A stretch of DNA of 50,047 nt from Treponema sp. (GCA_031283105.1 JAITCL010000095.1:1-50047); one strand, 5' to 3'. Counted from the first letter of the stretch, positions 22,512 to 32,949 are shown. Notes: generated from the sequence alone by a model not told the origin. Translations and numbers: made by a program.

Positions 22512-23529
22512 CGTTTGCTCCTTGCCAAATAAATGAACTTCGCAACCATGCCATTTGTGTTTCCCATGAAACGGTATTATAGGGAGTTCCCGACGGATGG
22601 GCGGGAATCCATTCGATAGTGTTGGCTATAAGGGTCTGAACTTTGGGGTCTTTCAGCCATTTTTCGGTAGCGGCAAGTTTTTTCCGGTGACGTTCACTGC
22701 CGAACATTTTTGCCCACAGTATATCCGCCTGTAACCCGTAACGGTTCCAGCCTTCCGGTTCCGGAAAACGGGTAGCGTCCAAAAGACCCGCCCGCTGCGG
22801 CGGCAAAGCCCGCGCCTGGCTGAGCGGCGCATAAATCGAAGCAATGCCACTGCGAAACAACAGCGGCCACACCTGTACCCATGAATAGGAAAAGGCCCCG
22901 TTCTGGAAGGGATAATCCCGCGCCAGCGCGGAACCTCTATCCGTCCATTGATCAATTTCCGCTATAAAAACGCCCGGCTTCTCCTGCATAAGCTGGCAGA
23001 GCCAGGCCTGTACCGCATTCTTATCGGCCCCGGCCAATAAAATACTGCCCCGGTCATTCCCATTATCCAGAAAAGACCGCCCCGGCTCCGGATCCTGGTG
23101 CTTGCGGAATATCATCCAGGGATCAAGAGCCAAAACCAGCCAGCCCTGATACTCCCGGACGCGTGATAAATCATGGTAGAGGGCTACCGGCGTACCGTCA
23201 ACATACTCCCCTTCCGGCCCGTTGCGGCTGATTAAGAAGCCAAAACGCCCTTGGGGAAAAGAATCATTACCTTGACGGGAAATAACCTCGGCGCGGAGAA
23301 AAGGAGGGGCTTTTTCTTTTAATATGCGGTTCCAGGCGGCAGAATAGCTTTCATCAACATACCAGAGCAGTTTGGGACGAGTCAGAAAAACCACAAAAAA
23401 AATCATCAAACCGATTCCCAGAGCGGCCGCACCACCATAAAGGATACGTTTAAAACCGCGCCTGGTCAGGCCTTTTGAGGCAAATTTCTTTTTTTCGGCC
23501 TTTCCCCTATGTTTCATCCATTTTGCCAA
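22495..23529 (-). CDS. Membrane-anchored hypothetical protein, overlaps paralog 2 by 17 bp
   Basis: Single TM LYGGAAALGIGLMIFFVVFL then extracytoplasmic domain; same-strand overlap suggests operon. Confidence 0.7.
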   Translation of the reverse strand: MAKWMKHRGKAEKKKFASKGLTRRGFKRILYGGAAALGIGLMIFFVVFLTRPKLLWYVDESYSAAWNRILKEKAPPFLRAEVISRQGNDSFPQGRFGFLISRNGPEGEYVDGTPVALYHDLSRVREYQGWLVLALDPWMIFRKHQDPEPGRSFLDNGNDRGSILLAGADKNAVQAWLCQLMQEKPGVFIAEIDQWTDRGSALARDYPFQNGAFSYSWVQVWPLLFRSGIASIYAPLSQARALPPQRAGLLDATRFPEPEGWNRYGLQADILWAKMFGSERHRKKLAATEKWLKDPKVQTLIANTIEWIPAHPSGTPYNTVSWETQMAWLRSSFIWQGANDAQSF

Positions 23530-23710
23530 CTTTTAATTATACCATATATAGTAATAGAATAATACATTTTGATAAAAAAGCAAGGTTTTTTTCATGGATA
23601 ATCAGGGCAGTAGGTATTCTATGACCGTATAAACCGGCTGGAGGGAGCGGGCGGGCGCGCCGCAGGGGGGCGGAAATATTTGTAGAATCCGCTGGTTAAC
23701 TCAGCCCCAA

Positions 23711-23850
23711 GAATTTTCACCACGGAGGAACACGGAGTTGTGGTACAATAATCTTTTATTCCTCCGTGTTCTCCGTGTACTCCGTGGTAAAATTCTTCCC
23801 TACCTTCTCACCTCGCATAGCTCCCCGTTCGCCCGTAGCGCCCTCCGTGG
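23711..23850. repeat. Inverted-repeat element, 'CCACGGAGGAACACGGAG' family (copy A1) with trailing module
   Basis: gaattttcaccacggaggaacacggag (23711-23737) vs ctccgtgttctccgtgtactccgtggtaaaattc (23763-23796); trailing module shared with 33600-33693. Confidence 0.85.
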
Positions 23851-23919
23851 TTATATTCTTCTGTAGAATTGTACTTCCCGCGGGGCGTAAAATGGTGTAT
23901 TATCCCTCAAAACGCCATA

Positions 23920-25350
23920 ATGAAAACACGTCAATTGGTCTATTGTTGTTCCTCCTGCGGCCATGAAGAGCCCAAATGGCTGGGACGCTGCCCCGAATGT
24001 GGGGAATGGAATACTTTGATTGAAACCGCGGCGGTTTCTAACGGCAAGGGGCCGGGCAGCCGCCGGGAAAGCAGGGGAAAAGGGCGGGGCTTGCCCCAAT
24101 CCTGGCCGCTTGCCTCGGTGGAAAGCAGGGACGGCGGGCGGATTTCATCGGGTATTGCCGAATTGGACCGGGTATTGGGCGGCGGCATCATGAAACGCAG
24201 CGCCATTCTGGTGGGCGGCGAGCCGGGTATCGGCAAATCCACCCTGCTGTTGCAAACGGCGGCGGCGGCGGAGATTAAAGGCCGCGTGTTGTACATTTCC
24301 GGTGAAGAATCCGCCGGGCAAATTAAACTGCGGGCGGACAGGCTCGGCCTTGCCGGCGACAGCGCGGGAAAAAACAACCTTGAACGGATTGAAATAATCT
24401 GTACCGGCAATCTGGAAGAAATCGAAATGACCCTGAACGCCGTCAAACCTTCCCTGATTATGGTCGATTCCGCCCAGACTCTCTTTTCCGCCGATGCCGG
24501 TTCGATTCCCGGCACGGTCAGCCAGATGAAATTCTGTTCGTTTGAGTTAATCTCCTGGGTCAAGGAGCATGACGCCGCCCTGTTTCTCGTGGCGCACATT
24601 ACCAAAGAGGGGATTATCGCCGGGCCGAAGATGCTGGAACATCTGGTGGATACGGTGCTGTACTTTGAGCAAAATGACAAAACCGCCGGATTGTCCGGCG
24701 GCCAGGACTGCCGTTTTTTGCGGGCGTCAAAAAACCGCTTCGGTTCGGTGGATGAAATCGGCATTTTTACCATGGGGGAAAAGGGGCTGATTCCCGTTGA
24801 AGATACCGGAACGCTGTTTTTGGTACGGCGCGAGGGGGGGCTTCCCGCCGGGGTAGCCACTGCTGCGGTACTGGAAGGCACCCGCACGATTCTCGTGGAG
24901 ATTCAGGCGTTGACGATTCCCGCCAAGGGCGCGGTCAGCCGGGTTTTTTCCGACAAGATTGATTCCGGCAGGGTTTCCCGCGTGGCGGCGGCGCTGGAAA
25001 AACACCTGGGGTTAAGGCTTTCCGATCAGGACTTATACGTCAATGTAGCGGGGGGAATACGCATTACCGAAGTAGGGGTGGAACTTGCCCTTGCCTGCGC
25101 CCTGTACTCGGCGCGAACCGGCCTTGCCCTGCCCTCCGGCCTTGCCATAGCGGGGGAACTTTCCCTGACCGGTGAACTGCGTCCGGTCAGCCGCCTTGCC
25201 GGACGGATAAAAACAGCCGGAAACCTGGGTTTTGCGGCTTTTCTGTGCCCTGCCCCGGAAAGCCCGCCGGACGCGCAAGGGCAAACAACGGCGCTTAAAC
25301 CCGCCCGCGACATAAAATCGGCAATAAAACTTATTTATGGGAACCAGTAA
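23920..25350 (+). CDS. radA: DNA repair protein RadA
   Basis: Zn finger CSSCGHEEPKWLGRCPECGEWNT; Walker A GGEPGIGKST; KNRFGS motif; Lon-like C-terminal domain. Confidence 0.96.
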   Translation: MKTRQLVYCCSSCGHEEPKWLGRCPECGEWNTLIETAAVSNGKGPGSRRESRGKGRGLPQSWPLASVESRDGGRISSGIAELDRVLGGGIMKRSAILVGGEPGIGKSTLLLQTAAAAEIKGRVLYISGEESAGQIKLRADRLGLAGDSAGKNNLERIEIICTGNLEEIEMTLNAVKPSLIMVDSAQTLFSADAGSIPGTVSQMKFCSFELISWVKEHDAALFLVAHITKEGIIAGPKMLEHLVDTVLYFEQNDKTAGLSGGQDCRFLRASKNRFGSVDEIGIFTMGEKGLIPVEDTGTLFLVRREGGLPAGVATAAVLEGTRTILVEIQALTIPAKGAVSRVFSDKIDSGRVSRVAAALEKHLGLRLSDQDLYVNVAGGIRITEVGVELALACALYSARTGLALPSGLAIAGELSLTGELRPVSRLAGRIKTAGNLGFAAFLCPAPESPPDAQGQTTALKPARDIKSAIKLIYGNQ

Positions 25351-25503
25351 CCGCACCCGCAGGGTGTAGATGAATAAATCCTCATCGTTCCGGCGCCGGA
25401 CAAGTCTTATATGACCAGTAAAATGAGATCAGCTTTAGCTGGTCGTCCGCGCCGCGGGCAAAGCGAGGTATGTAACGGGTTACAGAAATTTTATGAATCA
25501 CGA

Positions 25504-25656
25504 AGCGATGCGAGATGTGAAAGCAAGGAAGAATTTTACCACTAACCACACGAACCATCACGAACTTTTAGCACCTATCTCGCCGTTGTTCGTGTGCGTA
25601 CCTTTGGTACGAGTTGGTGTTGGTTCGTGGTTTATTATTCTTTCTGGATACCGCGC
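25504..25656. repeat. Inverted-repeat element, 'ACCACTAACCACACGAAC' family (copy B1)
   Basis: gaattttaccactaaccacacgaac ... ttggtgttggttcgtggtttattattctttctggata; nearly the same as 44548-44660. Confidence 0.85.
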
Positions 25657-25743
25657 TGCTTGCCCGCCGTTTATGCAGCCCTATAGGGGAATTTCCCTAT
25701 GGGTGACCGTCACCGATTATTCGCTTTTTTTTTCAAAAACCAC

Positions 25744-26024
25744 TTGACAATTTTTGTGGAATTGTCATAAACTTAATATGGTATAGGTATTTGTTTGGAT
25801 AGTGTTGAAGAAAGCCCGCTTTTTATAAACCGGGCGCCGGTTTCAGGTTTAGGGATTGTATCGCCGTTTTTTCCCCGTCTCATTCTCCCTTATAATCATG
25901 GTATCTTATTTTCTCCGGTTGGTTTTAACAGGGGGAATTTGAGTCGTCTGCTTGTGCAGACGTGAATATTGGACCGCTGGTCGGTCCGCAAACTCCTGGC
26001 GTAGGCCAGGAAAGGATTTTTTTC
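25744..26024 (+). promoter_or_regulatory. Candidate promoter/operator and structured 5' leader of the RRM gene
   Basis: TTGACA at 25744; perfect IR TGACAATT-TTTGTGG-AATTGTCA (25745-25767); three hairpins at 25945-25962, 25971-25987, 25995-26010, the last abutting the SD aaagga. Confidence 0.6.
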
Positions 26025-26025
26025 A

Positions 26026-26307
26026 ATGGCCAAGAAATTGTATGTAGGGAATCTCTCCTACAACACCACTGAGGACAGCCTGCGGAATTTTTTCGCCGGT
26101 TTTGGCAATGTTGTTTCCGCAAAGATCATCTTTGACCGGGAAACCGGCAATTCCAAGGGGTTCGGTTTTATCGAAATGGGCTCCGATGAGGAAGCAAACG
26201 CAGCTATAGCAGGATCAAACGGAACGGAATTTGAGGGGCGGCAGTTGCGCGTCAACGAAGCAATGGACAAGCCCCGCCGCGAGCGCTCCGGCGGTAATAA
26301 CTGGTAG
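26026..26307 (+). CDS. RRM-domain RNA-binding protein
   Basis: RNP2 LYVGNLSY and RNP1 KGFGFIEM. Confidence 0.95.
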   Translation: MAKKLYVGNLSYNTTEDSLRNFFAGFGNVVSAKIIFDRETGNSKGFGFIEMGSDEEANAAIAGSNGTEFEGRQLRVNEAMDKPRRERSGGNNW

Positions 26308-26311
26308 CCAG

Positions 26312-26385
26312 GAATTTTTAACCACCAACCAACACGAACAACAATAAGATGGAGCAAAAGTTCGTGCTGGTTCGTGGTAAAATTC
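26312..26385. repeat. Inverted-repeat element (copy B2) just downstream of the RRM gene
   Basis: gaatttttaaccaccaaccaacacgaac (26312-26339) vs gttcgtgctggttcgtggtaaaattc (26360-26385). Confidence 0.8.
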
Positions 26386-26409
26386 AAAGGTTGTTATTTT
26401 TCTTCAACT

Positions 26410-28395
26410 TTATCTCAACGTCCGCAGTAAAGCCCTTAATTCCGGGTTTGCCGCTGTTTCCGGCGGGGTTTGAGCGCCGCCTGCAGCTTTCAGGATAACT
26501 TCATCGCCCGCCTCAATACGGTCAAAAAAGCCGTTGCGGGCCAGAACGCCGGAAGCCACTTCTTCATCAACGGTTTCAATCGTTATTTTTCCCACAATGT
26601 CGCCATCGGCATAGACCAAGCCGATGCCTTCATGGGCAAGCTGGGGTCGTCCTTTTTTGACCACGTCGTAGACCGCGTCCTTTTTCACTCCGTCTACTTT
26701 ACCCTTGTCAATCAGTCCCTGCGCCTGCCGCCGGGCGGCCAGTTTGCCCCGCAAAGGAAGCAAAGCCCCCATTTGGTCGGCAATGCCGCGCGAAGCGTTG
26801 CGCAGGCGGTCTACGCCGGTGCGGTAGGTATACAAGTTTCCCGCCGGCGCTCCGGTTCTGCCCACAAACAGTTCCCCTTTCAGGGAAATGTCACGCTCGT
26901 TTTCCATTGCCGAGATAATCAAAAAATAATCCGCGTCGGCTTCCCGCGCCGTTCTGAATGACTGGGAAAACGAGGGCTGCCGCAGTTCCAAATTCATGGA
27001 AACAATGGAACGGTCATGGATTAAAACTTCTTTGATATAGGCGGAAGCGACCGCCCCCGCGTCGGCGTGGTAATGGCTGGACTGTCCGGCAAGGGAAAAA
27101 ACGGCTATGTTCCAGTGCCGCCCGTCAAGTTCCAGCGGATTAATCTGCCAGCGCTGAAACAACGCGCCGGAAAGCAGCGAGCTGTAAGCTTCCACCGCGT
27201 CGTTGAGAGTGCGGTCGGCAATGCCCAAATCCTGCAAAAAGCGCAACTCCTCAAGATACCGGGCGGGGTAGCCCTGCATCCGCAGCAGGTCGGCGTATTC
27301 GCGGCGGTCGCGGGCGTAGGGATTCAAACGCAGACCGCGCCGGTATTCAAACAGGGCCTGATCGATAAGACTGCGGGAACGGTAATCCCGTGCGCGGTTA
27401 AAGTGCCATGCCGCCCAGCGGCCCCGGCGCTGATCCTCAAGAGGGGTAACGGCGATGAGGGTGTCTTCAAGGGAAGCGCGGATAAATTCATCGTTGGAGT
27501 CAATGGCAATGGCATTGCCCAGCACGGTCAGCGCTTCGGCGCTGCGTCCCATGCGGGTATAGGCAAGCCCTTTGAGATACCATGCCCCCATGTCGTTACG
27601 GTTTGCCGCGATGGATTCATCGGCAAGCCGCGCCGCTTCCGCGTACTGTCCGTTACGATAACGAAGGTTTGCTAAAAGGGAACGGGCGGGGCCGTAGCCG
27701 GGCCTGACGGTGAGGGCTTGCTCCGCCCAGGAAATAGCCTGGGGCAGCCGCTCCGCCTGGGCGTTAATATAGGCGGCATAGTAAAAAACCCGGTAATCAT
27801 CGGGATGCTGGGAAAGCGCCTTGTCAATAAATGAAAGCGCCGATACATTATCGCCCAGCGAGCCGGAGACCAGGGCAAGCGACAGTAACAGCCGCCGGTC
27901 GTCCGGGTAACGGCGCACCGCGTCACGGTAACGGAGCAGGGCATCGGCTGACCTGCCCCGCGCAATGTCAAGTTCTCCGGCGGCAAACAGCGCCTCGCGG
28001 TTGTACGGCTCGCGGGCAAGCACGTCCGCAATGACCGATGCCGCCGCGTCAAGCCTTCCCAGCGCGATGAGGGTAACCGCTTCCAGATTGGCGACAGAAG
28101 TATTGTTCCGCGCCAAAAGCCGCGCCTTGCGCGTCCAGTTCAAAGCCTCGTCAAATTCACCTAACTCATAGTAACATTCCGCCAGGGCGGCGGTTCCCTC
28201 GGCATGGGCCGGGTTCAGCCGCAAACACTCAATCAGGGCTTCCGATGCGGAATACCAATTATCCTCCGCCATGAAACCTTTGCCCTGCTCGTAGAGCGCG
28301 GCGGCCCCGGCAGCGCCGCCGGCAGCGTTTTGGGCTTCAAGACTCCCCAACCCGGACAGGATAAACAGTATGCAGAGCAGGTATCGCAGTTTCAA
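26410..28395 (-). CDS. TPR-repeat protein, secreted
   Basis: Multiple TPR motifs (AEGTAALAECYYELGEFDEALNWTRKAR..., AWYLKGLAYTRMGRSAEALTVLGNAIAID) after a signal peptide. Confidence 0.85.
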   Translation of the reverse strand: MKLRYLLCILFILSGLGSLEAQNAAGGAAGAAALYEQGKGFMAEDNWYSASEALIECLRLNPAHAEGTAALAECYYELGEFDEALNWTRKARLLARNNTSVANLEAVTLIALGRLDAAASVIADVLAREPYNREALFAAGELDIARGRSADALLRYRDAVRRYPDDRRLLLSLALVSGSLGDNVSALSFIDKALSQHPDDYRVFYYAAYINAQAERLPQAISWAEQALTVRPGYGPARSLLANLRYRNGQYAEAARLADESIAANRNDMGAWYLKGLAYTRMGRSAEALTVLGNAIAIDSNDEFIRASLEDTLIAVTPLEDQRRGRWAAWHFNRARDYRSRSLIDQALFEYRRGLRLNPYARDRREYADLLRMQGYPARYLEELRFLQDLGIADRTLNDAVEAYSSLLSGALFQRWQINPLELDGRHWNIAVFSLAGQSSHYHADAGAVASAYIKEVLIHDRSIVSMNLELRQPSFSQSFRTAREADADYFLIISAMENERDISLKGELFVGRTGAPAGNLYTYRTGVDRLRNASRGIADQMGALLPLRGKLAARRQAQGLIDKGKVDGVKKDAVYDVVKKGRPQLAHEGIGLVYADGDIVGKITIETVDEEVASGVLARNGFFDRIEAGDEVILKAAGGAQTPPETAANPELRALLRTLR

Positions 28396-29154
28396 TTATT
28401 CCCTCCCTTCAGGATGCTTAACGACCTTCACCGACTTGATCTTGTGGCCGTCCATTTCCTGAACGACAAGATCGGTTTCACGGTAAACGGCCTTCTCATA
28501 TTTAACCGGAATTTTGCCCAAAAGGTCAAATACAAAACCGCCCAGCGTGTCAAAATCATCGGCGGGGAAATCCATGCCGGTTTCTTCGGCAAGGTCTTTC
28601 AGACTGACGCGGGCGTCGCACAACCAGGCCCCCTCCCCTACCGGCAGAATGTCTTCGGGTTCATGGTCAAATTCATCCTGAATGTCGCCGACAATTTCTT
28701 CTAATATATCTTCCATACACGCGATGCCCGAAACGCCGCCGTACTCATCCACCACCACGGCAATATGCACCTTTTTGCGGCGGAACTCTTTGAGTAAATC
28801 ATCAATATGTTTTGAAACCGGTACAAAGTACGGTTTGCGCGCCAGCGCCCTGACATCAAAAGGCGCGTCGTTTACCACAGCCTTTAATACGTCCTTGATA
28901 TGGAGAATCCCGATTACTTTGTCGATGGTTTCCTCGTAAACGGGAAAACGCGAATGACCGCTTTCGACGATGAGGGAAAATAATTCGTCACGGGAAGCGT
29001 TAGCGGAAAGAAATACCGTGTCCGTCCGGGGAACCATTACTTCCTTGACCGTTGTGCCGGAAAGCTCCACCACGCCCCGAATCATCTCCTGCTGGTCTTC
29101 TTCAAGGTCTTTGATGGTTTTGCTGCTGAAAAGGCCGGAAAAGGGACCTTTCAT
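28396..29154 (-). CDS. CBS/CorC-type transporter-associated protein
   Basis: GVVELSGTTVKEVMVPRTDTVFLSANASRDELFSLIVESGHSRFPVYEETIDKVIGILHIKDVL. Confidence 0.9.
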   Translation of the reverse strand: MKGPFSGLFSSKTIKDLEEDQQEMIRGVVELSGTTVKEVMVPRTDTVFLSANASRDELFSLIVESGHSRFPVYEETIDKVIGILHIKDVLKAVVNDAPFDVRALARKPYFVPVSKHIDDLLKEFRRKKVHIAVVVDEYGGVSGIACMEDILEEIVGDIQDEFDHEPEDILPVGEGAWLCDARVSLKDLAEETGMDFPADDFDTLGGFVFDLLGKIPVKYEKAVYRETDLVVQEMDGHKIKSVKVVKHPEGRE

Positions 29155-29630
29155 ACATTCCTCCCCACAATACGTTCCCCCGCAAGCTCCGCCAAAAGAC
29201 TCTCTTGCAGTTGCAGCATCGGCTCGGCTTTTTTGTTAGTCCGGTGATCCATGCCGTCTAAATGCAGGATACCATGAATCAGCAAACGGCGTAACTCCTC
29301 ATCTTCGCTGATCTTAAAACGGCCGGCGTTTTCCCGCAGCGTATCCAGTGAAATCACTATATCGCCCGGCGTATAACGCGCTTGAGTCCGGCGCTTGTTG
29401 GCAGGAAAAACATCCCCGTCATTGAGAGAAAATGAAAGAACGTCGGTCGCCTCCGCCTTGCCCCGGTAACGGGCATTAAGGCCGCCGATGGTTTTATCGC
29501 CGCAGAGCAGGACGGAAAGATCCCACTTGTCCCTGCCCAGCCGGTCAAGCGCTTTAAGGGCAAATCTTTGCAGGGACTTGCTCCACTCAGGCAGCGGCGC
29601 GTCGGCGGCGCTTATCTGTACCCGGTTCAC
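29151..29630 (-). CDS. ybeY: Endoribonuclease/rRNA maturation factor YbeY
   Basis: HGILHLDGMDHRT zinc motif; NARYRGKAEATDVLSF. Confidence 0.95.
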   Translation of the reverse strand: MNRVQISAADAPLPEWSKSLQRFALKALDRLGRDKWDLSVLLCGDKTIGGLNARYRGKAEATDVLSFSLNDGDVFPANKRRTQARYTPGDIVISLDTLRENAGRFKISEDEELRRLLIHGILHLDGMDHRTNKKAEPMLQLQESLLAELAGERIVGRNV

Positions 29631-31882
29631 CCGGCCTCCTCCTTCACCTCGGCGCCGATTTTGGGGTACTCGATTCGGGAATGATAATAACCGGCCAGCG
29701 CTTTGACAAAGGCGTTTTTAATTATCTCCAGGTCGTGGAAGGTCAAATCCGACTGGGCAAGCTGCCCGTACTCAACCTTGTCGTCAATAAGCTGCTGAAT
29801 AAATTTTTCCATTTTTGCCACGGTGGGCTTTGCCAGAGTCCGGACGGCGGCTTCGGCGACATCGGCAAGCATAACCACCGCCGATTCTTTGGAACGGGGA
29901 GGAATGCCGGGATAGCAAAAATCTTCGGAATTGACCTGGCCTTCCTGCTCGGTCGCCTTTTTGTAAAACCACATAATGAGCGAATTGCCGTGGTGTTCGG
30001 CAACGATATTGATAACATCGGCGGGCAAACCGAGGCTGCGGGCCTTTTCAACGCCGAGTTTTACATGGCTGCGTATCACCGTGGCGGAAAGCCGGGGGTT
30101 AATGGTATCGTGCCGGTTATGGTCGGTTTGATTCTCCACAAAGTAATCCGGGTTCTCCATTTTGCCAATGTCATGGTAATAGGCCCCGACGCGGGCAAGC
30201 AGGGCGTTTGCCCCGATGTCCTGACAGGCCTGCTCGGCGAGGTTCGCCACCATAACGGAATGGCTGTAAGTGCCGGGCGCCGTGGTAAAAAGTTTGCGCA
30301 GTACCGGCGCGTTAAGGTCGGACAATTCTATCAGCCTGAACGTCGTGGCGGCGTTTAAGGCGTGTTCCAAAGGCGGCAGTATGCCCAAAATCAACATCCC
30401 CGACACAATGCCGTTGAGGGCGGCCCACAGCAGCATGGGCGGATATTCGGCAATAGTGGCCGTCTGCATCAGCAGAATCACAATGACCGCCAGCGCGTTA
30501 ACCGCGGCGATTGACAGCCCCGCCTTGATTAAGTCCATGCGTTTTTCAGCCCCCCCCAATACCGTAGACGCGGCTACGCCGGAAATAAGGGCAAAAATAT
30601 ACGAAGAAAGGTCAAAAAAACCGGCAAAACACGCGCCCAAGGGGAAGGCCAGCGCCATCACCAGCGCCAGCAGGGGCCCCATAAACACCGCGGGAATCAT
30701 CACCATGAGGGCGGTAGGGAAAAACAGGGCAACGGGAAAAATACTTTGGGCGGGGACAAGATTTTTCGCAAAACCCGCGCCCGCCAGATACAGACAGGCC
30801 AAAACGAACAGCAGACAGCGTTCACTGCCGGAAAGTTCCCGGTTCATGACCAGCCTGCTCTGCAAAAGAATAAACAGCACGTACAGCAGGGCCAGCAATA
30901 AAATTAAGCCAATGATACCGCGGGGGTCTTTTGGGGGAAGCGCCGCGCCGATCGCCTCGATATCCTGCATTTCATCTTTGGTGATAATAAAACCTTTCCT
31001 GACTATGCGCTTGCCTTTTTCAATATGTTTTACCACCGCGGCAACATGTTCCATTGCTTCCGTTATCCGCAACTCGGTGTCCTCGCGCGAAAAAAACACA
31101 TTCTCCTGAATAAAAGGATACAGCAGGGACGGGGCAATGGCCCTGATACCGGACGGCATCCGCGCGTTTTCCGCCGCCGCCAGAATCGCCTCCCCTACAT
31201 CGTTCCGGGAAACAATACCGCTAAAGCTGACCTGTTCCCGCTCGGTACGGTCTCCCAAAGAAACCAGCAATTCCACCCGGTCGGGATTATGCCGCCCCAT
31301 ATCCACGGCCTTCAGCTCAAACACCCCTTTTTTAAGGATACTGTTCAGCAGCTCAAGGCCATAGTCCCTGAACTCGGCGCGCTGCGGGCTGGCAAAATAG
31401 GCGTTCAGCGTTTCAGCGGTAAAATAAGCGGGATACTCGGCCTGAACCGCCAGGCGCAACGAAGCCGCGGAAATTTCCGCCGACGCTTCCCGCGCTATCA
31501 ATGCATCGGTAAAATCGCAAAATTCATTCCATGATTTAAGTATTTCATCGGTGGCCGCCGATGAATACCGGAATACCGCGGGAACCAGCGACTCCTGCGC
31601 TTCCATGCGCAGACGCGTCGCTTCTTTATCAATATAGGAAAACGGATGCTCGGCGATAAGGTCACGGTCGGCAACTTTTCCCACCTCAAAATCGCTGAAA
31701 TCTCCCGGCCTTTCAGAATCCACATTGATGTTGGTAACGATAAAAAAAGCGGCAACGATAAAGGAACCGAGGCATACCATGCCGGGGGCAAGCCCCAACC
31801 GCAGAAAATTAAATTTTTTAAATTCATTGAAAAGGAAGTTCAAAAAAATTCCGGCAAGGGAATTATGCGTCTTTTTCATCAT
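29627..31882 (-). CDS. 7TM-HD family phosphodiesterase (PgpH-like)
   Basis: 7TMR-HDED plus TM plus HD domain: TAPGTYSHSVMVANLAEQACQDIGANALLARVGAYYHDIGKMENPDYFVENQ. Confidence 0.92.
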   Translation of the reverse strand: MMKKTHNSLAGIFLNFLFNEFKKFNFLRLGLAPGMVCLGSFIVAAFFIVTNINVDSERPGDFSDFEVGKVADRDLIAEHPFSYIDKEATRLRMEAQESLVPAVFRYSSAATDEILKSWNEFCDFTDALIAREASAEISAASLRLAVQAEYPAYFTAETLNAYFASPQRAEFRDYGLELLNSILKKGVFELKAVDMGRHNPDRVELLVSLGDRTEREQVSFSGIVSRNDVGEAILAAAENARMPSGIRAIAPSLLYPFIQENVFFSREDTELRITEAMEHVAAVVKHIEKGKRIVRKGFIITKDEMQDIEAIGAALPPKDPRGIIGLILLLALLYVLFILLQSRLVMNRELSGSERCLLFVLACLYLAGAGFAKNLVPAQSIFPVALFFPTALMVMIPAVFMGPLLALVMALAFPLGACFAGFFDLSSYIFALISGVAASTVLGGAEKRMDLIKAGLSIAAVNALAVIVILLMQTATIAEYPPMLLWAALNGIVSGMLILGILPPLEHALNAATTFRLIELSDLNAPVLRKLFTTAPGTYSHSVMVANLAEQACQDIGANALLARVGAYYHDIGKMENPDYFVENQTDHNRHDTINPRLSATVIRSHVKLGVEKARSLGLPADVINIVAEHHGNSLIMWFYKKATEQEGQVNSEDFCYPGIPPRSKESAVVMLADVAEAAVRTLAKPTVAKMEKFIQQLIDDKVEYGQLAQSDLTFHDLEIIKNAFVKALAGYYHSRIEYPKIGAEVKEEAG

Positions 31883-32810
31883 AAGCCTGTATTATCTTCT
31901 TTATAAGCGGGTTGCGCACCACATCGGCGGTATGAAGAAAGGAAAAGTGCAGCCCTTCGACATCACGGAGAATTTCCACCGCGTGAAGCAGCCCGGACTC
32001 GCCGCGCCGGGGCAGGTCAATTTGAGTCGCGTCCCCGGCAATTACCGCCCGCGCCCCTGACCCAATCCGGGTGAGGAACATCTTCATCTGTTCTTTGGTG
32101 GTATTCTGCGCCTCATCAAGAATCACCGCACAGTCATTGAGGCTGCGCCCCCGCATATAGGCAAGGGGGGCAATTTCAATCGTTCTGTTTTCTTCCATTC
32201 TGCGGATAATCTCAAAGGGAACCATGGATTCCATCGCGTCATAGAGGGGCCGCAGATAGGGATTTATCTTTTGGGCAAGGTCGCCGGGAAGGAAGCCCAG
32301 GCTTTCACCCGCCTCCACCACCGGGCGGGTCAGCACCAGTTTCCGCAGATTTTTGGACAGCACCAGCCTCAGCGCTTCGGCTACGGCGAGGTATGTTTTG
32401 CCTGTTCCGGCCGGCCCGACGCAAAAGGCGATGTCACAGGCCCTCATTCCCTGAATATAGGCCGCCTGCCCGCTGCTCCGCGGGTAAATACGGCGGAATC
32501 CGTGGGGAATTTGGATGACCGCGTCGTGAATCGCGTCGCTTTCGGCGGGAATGGCCGTCCCCGCAAGCGCCTCAACATACTCAAGGGAAGGGGTTTCCCC
32601 CTCACGGACAACCGAAATAAGGTTATCCATCATGGTTTTGAAGCGCCTGACCCCGGTTTCATCGGCTCCCTCCAGCCGTATTTCATTGCCGCGGGCGGCG
32701 ATACGCCCCCCCAGGGAATCCTCCATGACTTTCAGGTTTCCGTCATTGGCCCCGCAGATTCCCGACAGCAAATCGCCTGAGTCAAGTACTATGGTTACGC
32801 TGTCCTCCAT
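31863..32810 (-). CDS. phoH: PhoH-like ATPase
   Basis: GPAGTGKTYLAVAEAL, RPVVEAGESLGFLPGDL, DEAQNTTKEQMKMFLTRIG. Confidence 0.95.
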   Translation of the reverse strand: MEDSVTIVLDSGDLLSGICGANDGNLKVMEDSLGGRIAARGNEIRLEGADETGVRRFKTMMDNLISVVREGETPSLEYVEALAGTAIPAESDAIHDAVIQIPHGFRRIYPRSSGQAAYIQGMRACDIAFCVGPAGTGKTYLAVAEALRLVLSKNLRKLVLTRPVVEAGESLGFLPGDLAQKINPYLRPLYDAMESMVPFEIIRRMEENRTIEIAPLAYMRGRSLNDCAVILDEAQNTTKEQMKMFLTRIGSGARAVIAGDATQIDLPRRGESGLLHAVEILRDVEGLHFSFLHTADVVRNPLIKKIIQAYDEKDA

Positions 32811-32949
32811 TCATGTTGAGTCTATAACCGCCAGCGCGAGCGCGTCAAGTATGCCGCCCAAGTGGCAGCCTTTGCTTTTGACCACACAGACCAGCCGGTG
32901 GGGCGCTGCGGGCAAGCGGAAACGCTTGTAGAACCCGCCTACGGAGCCT

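Noticed and set aside
25493-25747. ORF MNHEAMRDVKARKNFTTNHTNHHELL...
   Set aside because: Translation of repeat element B1; NHTNHHE-type peptides are repeat-derived.
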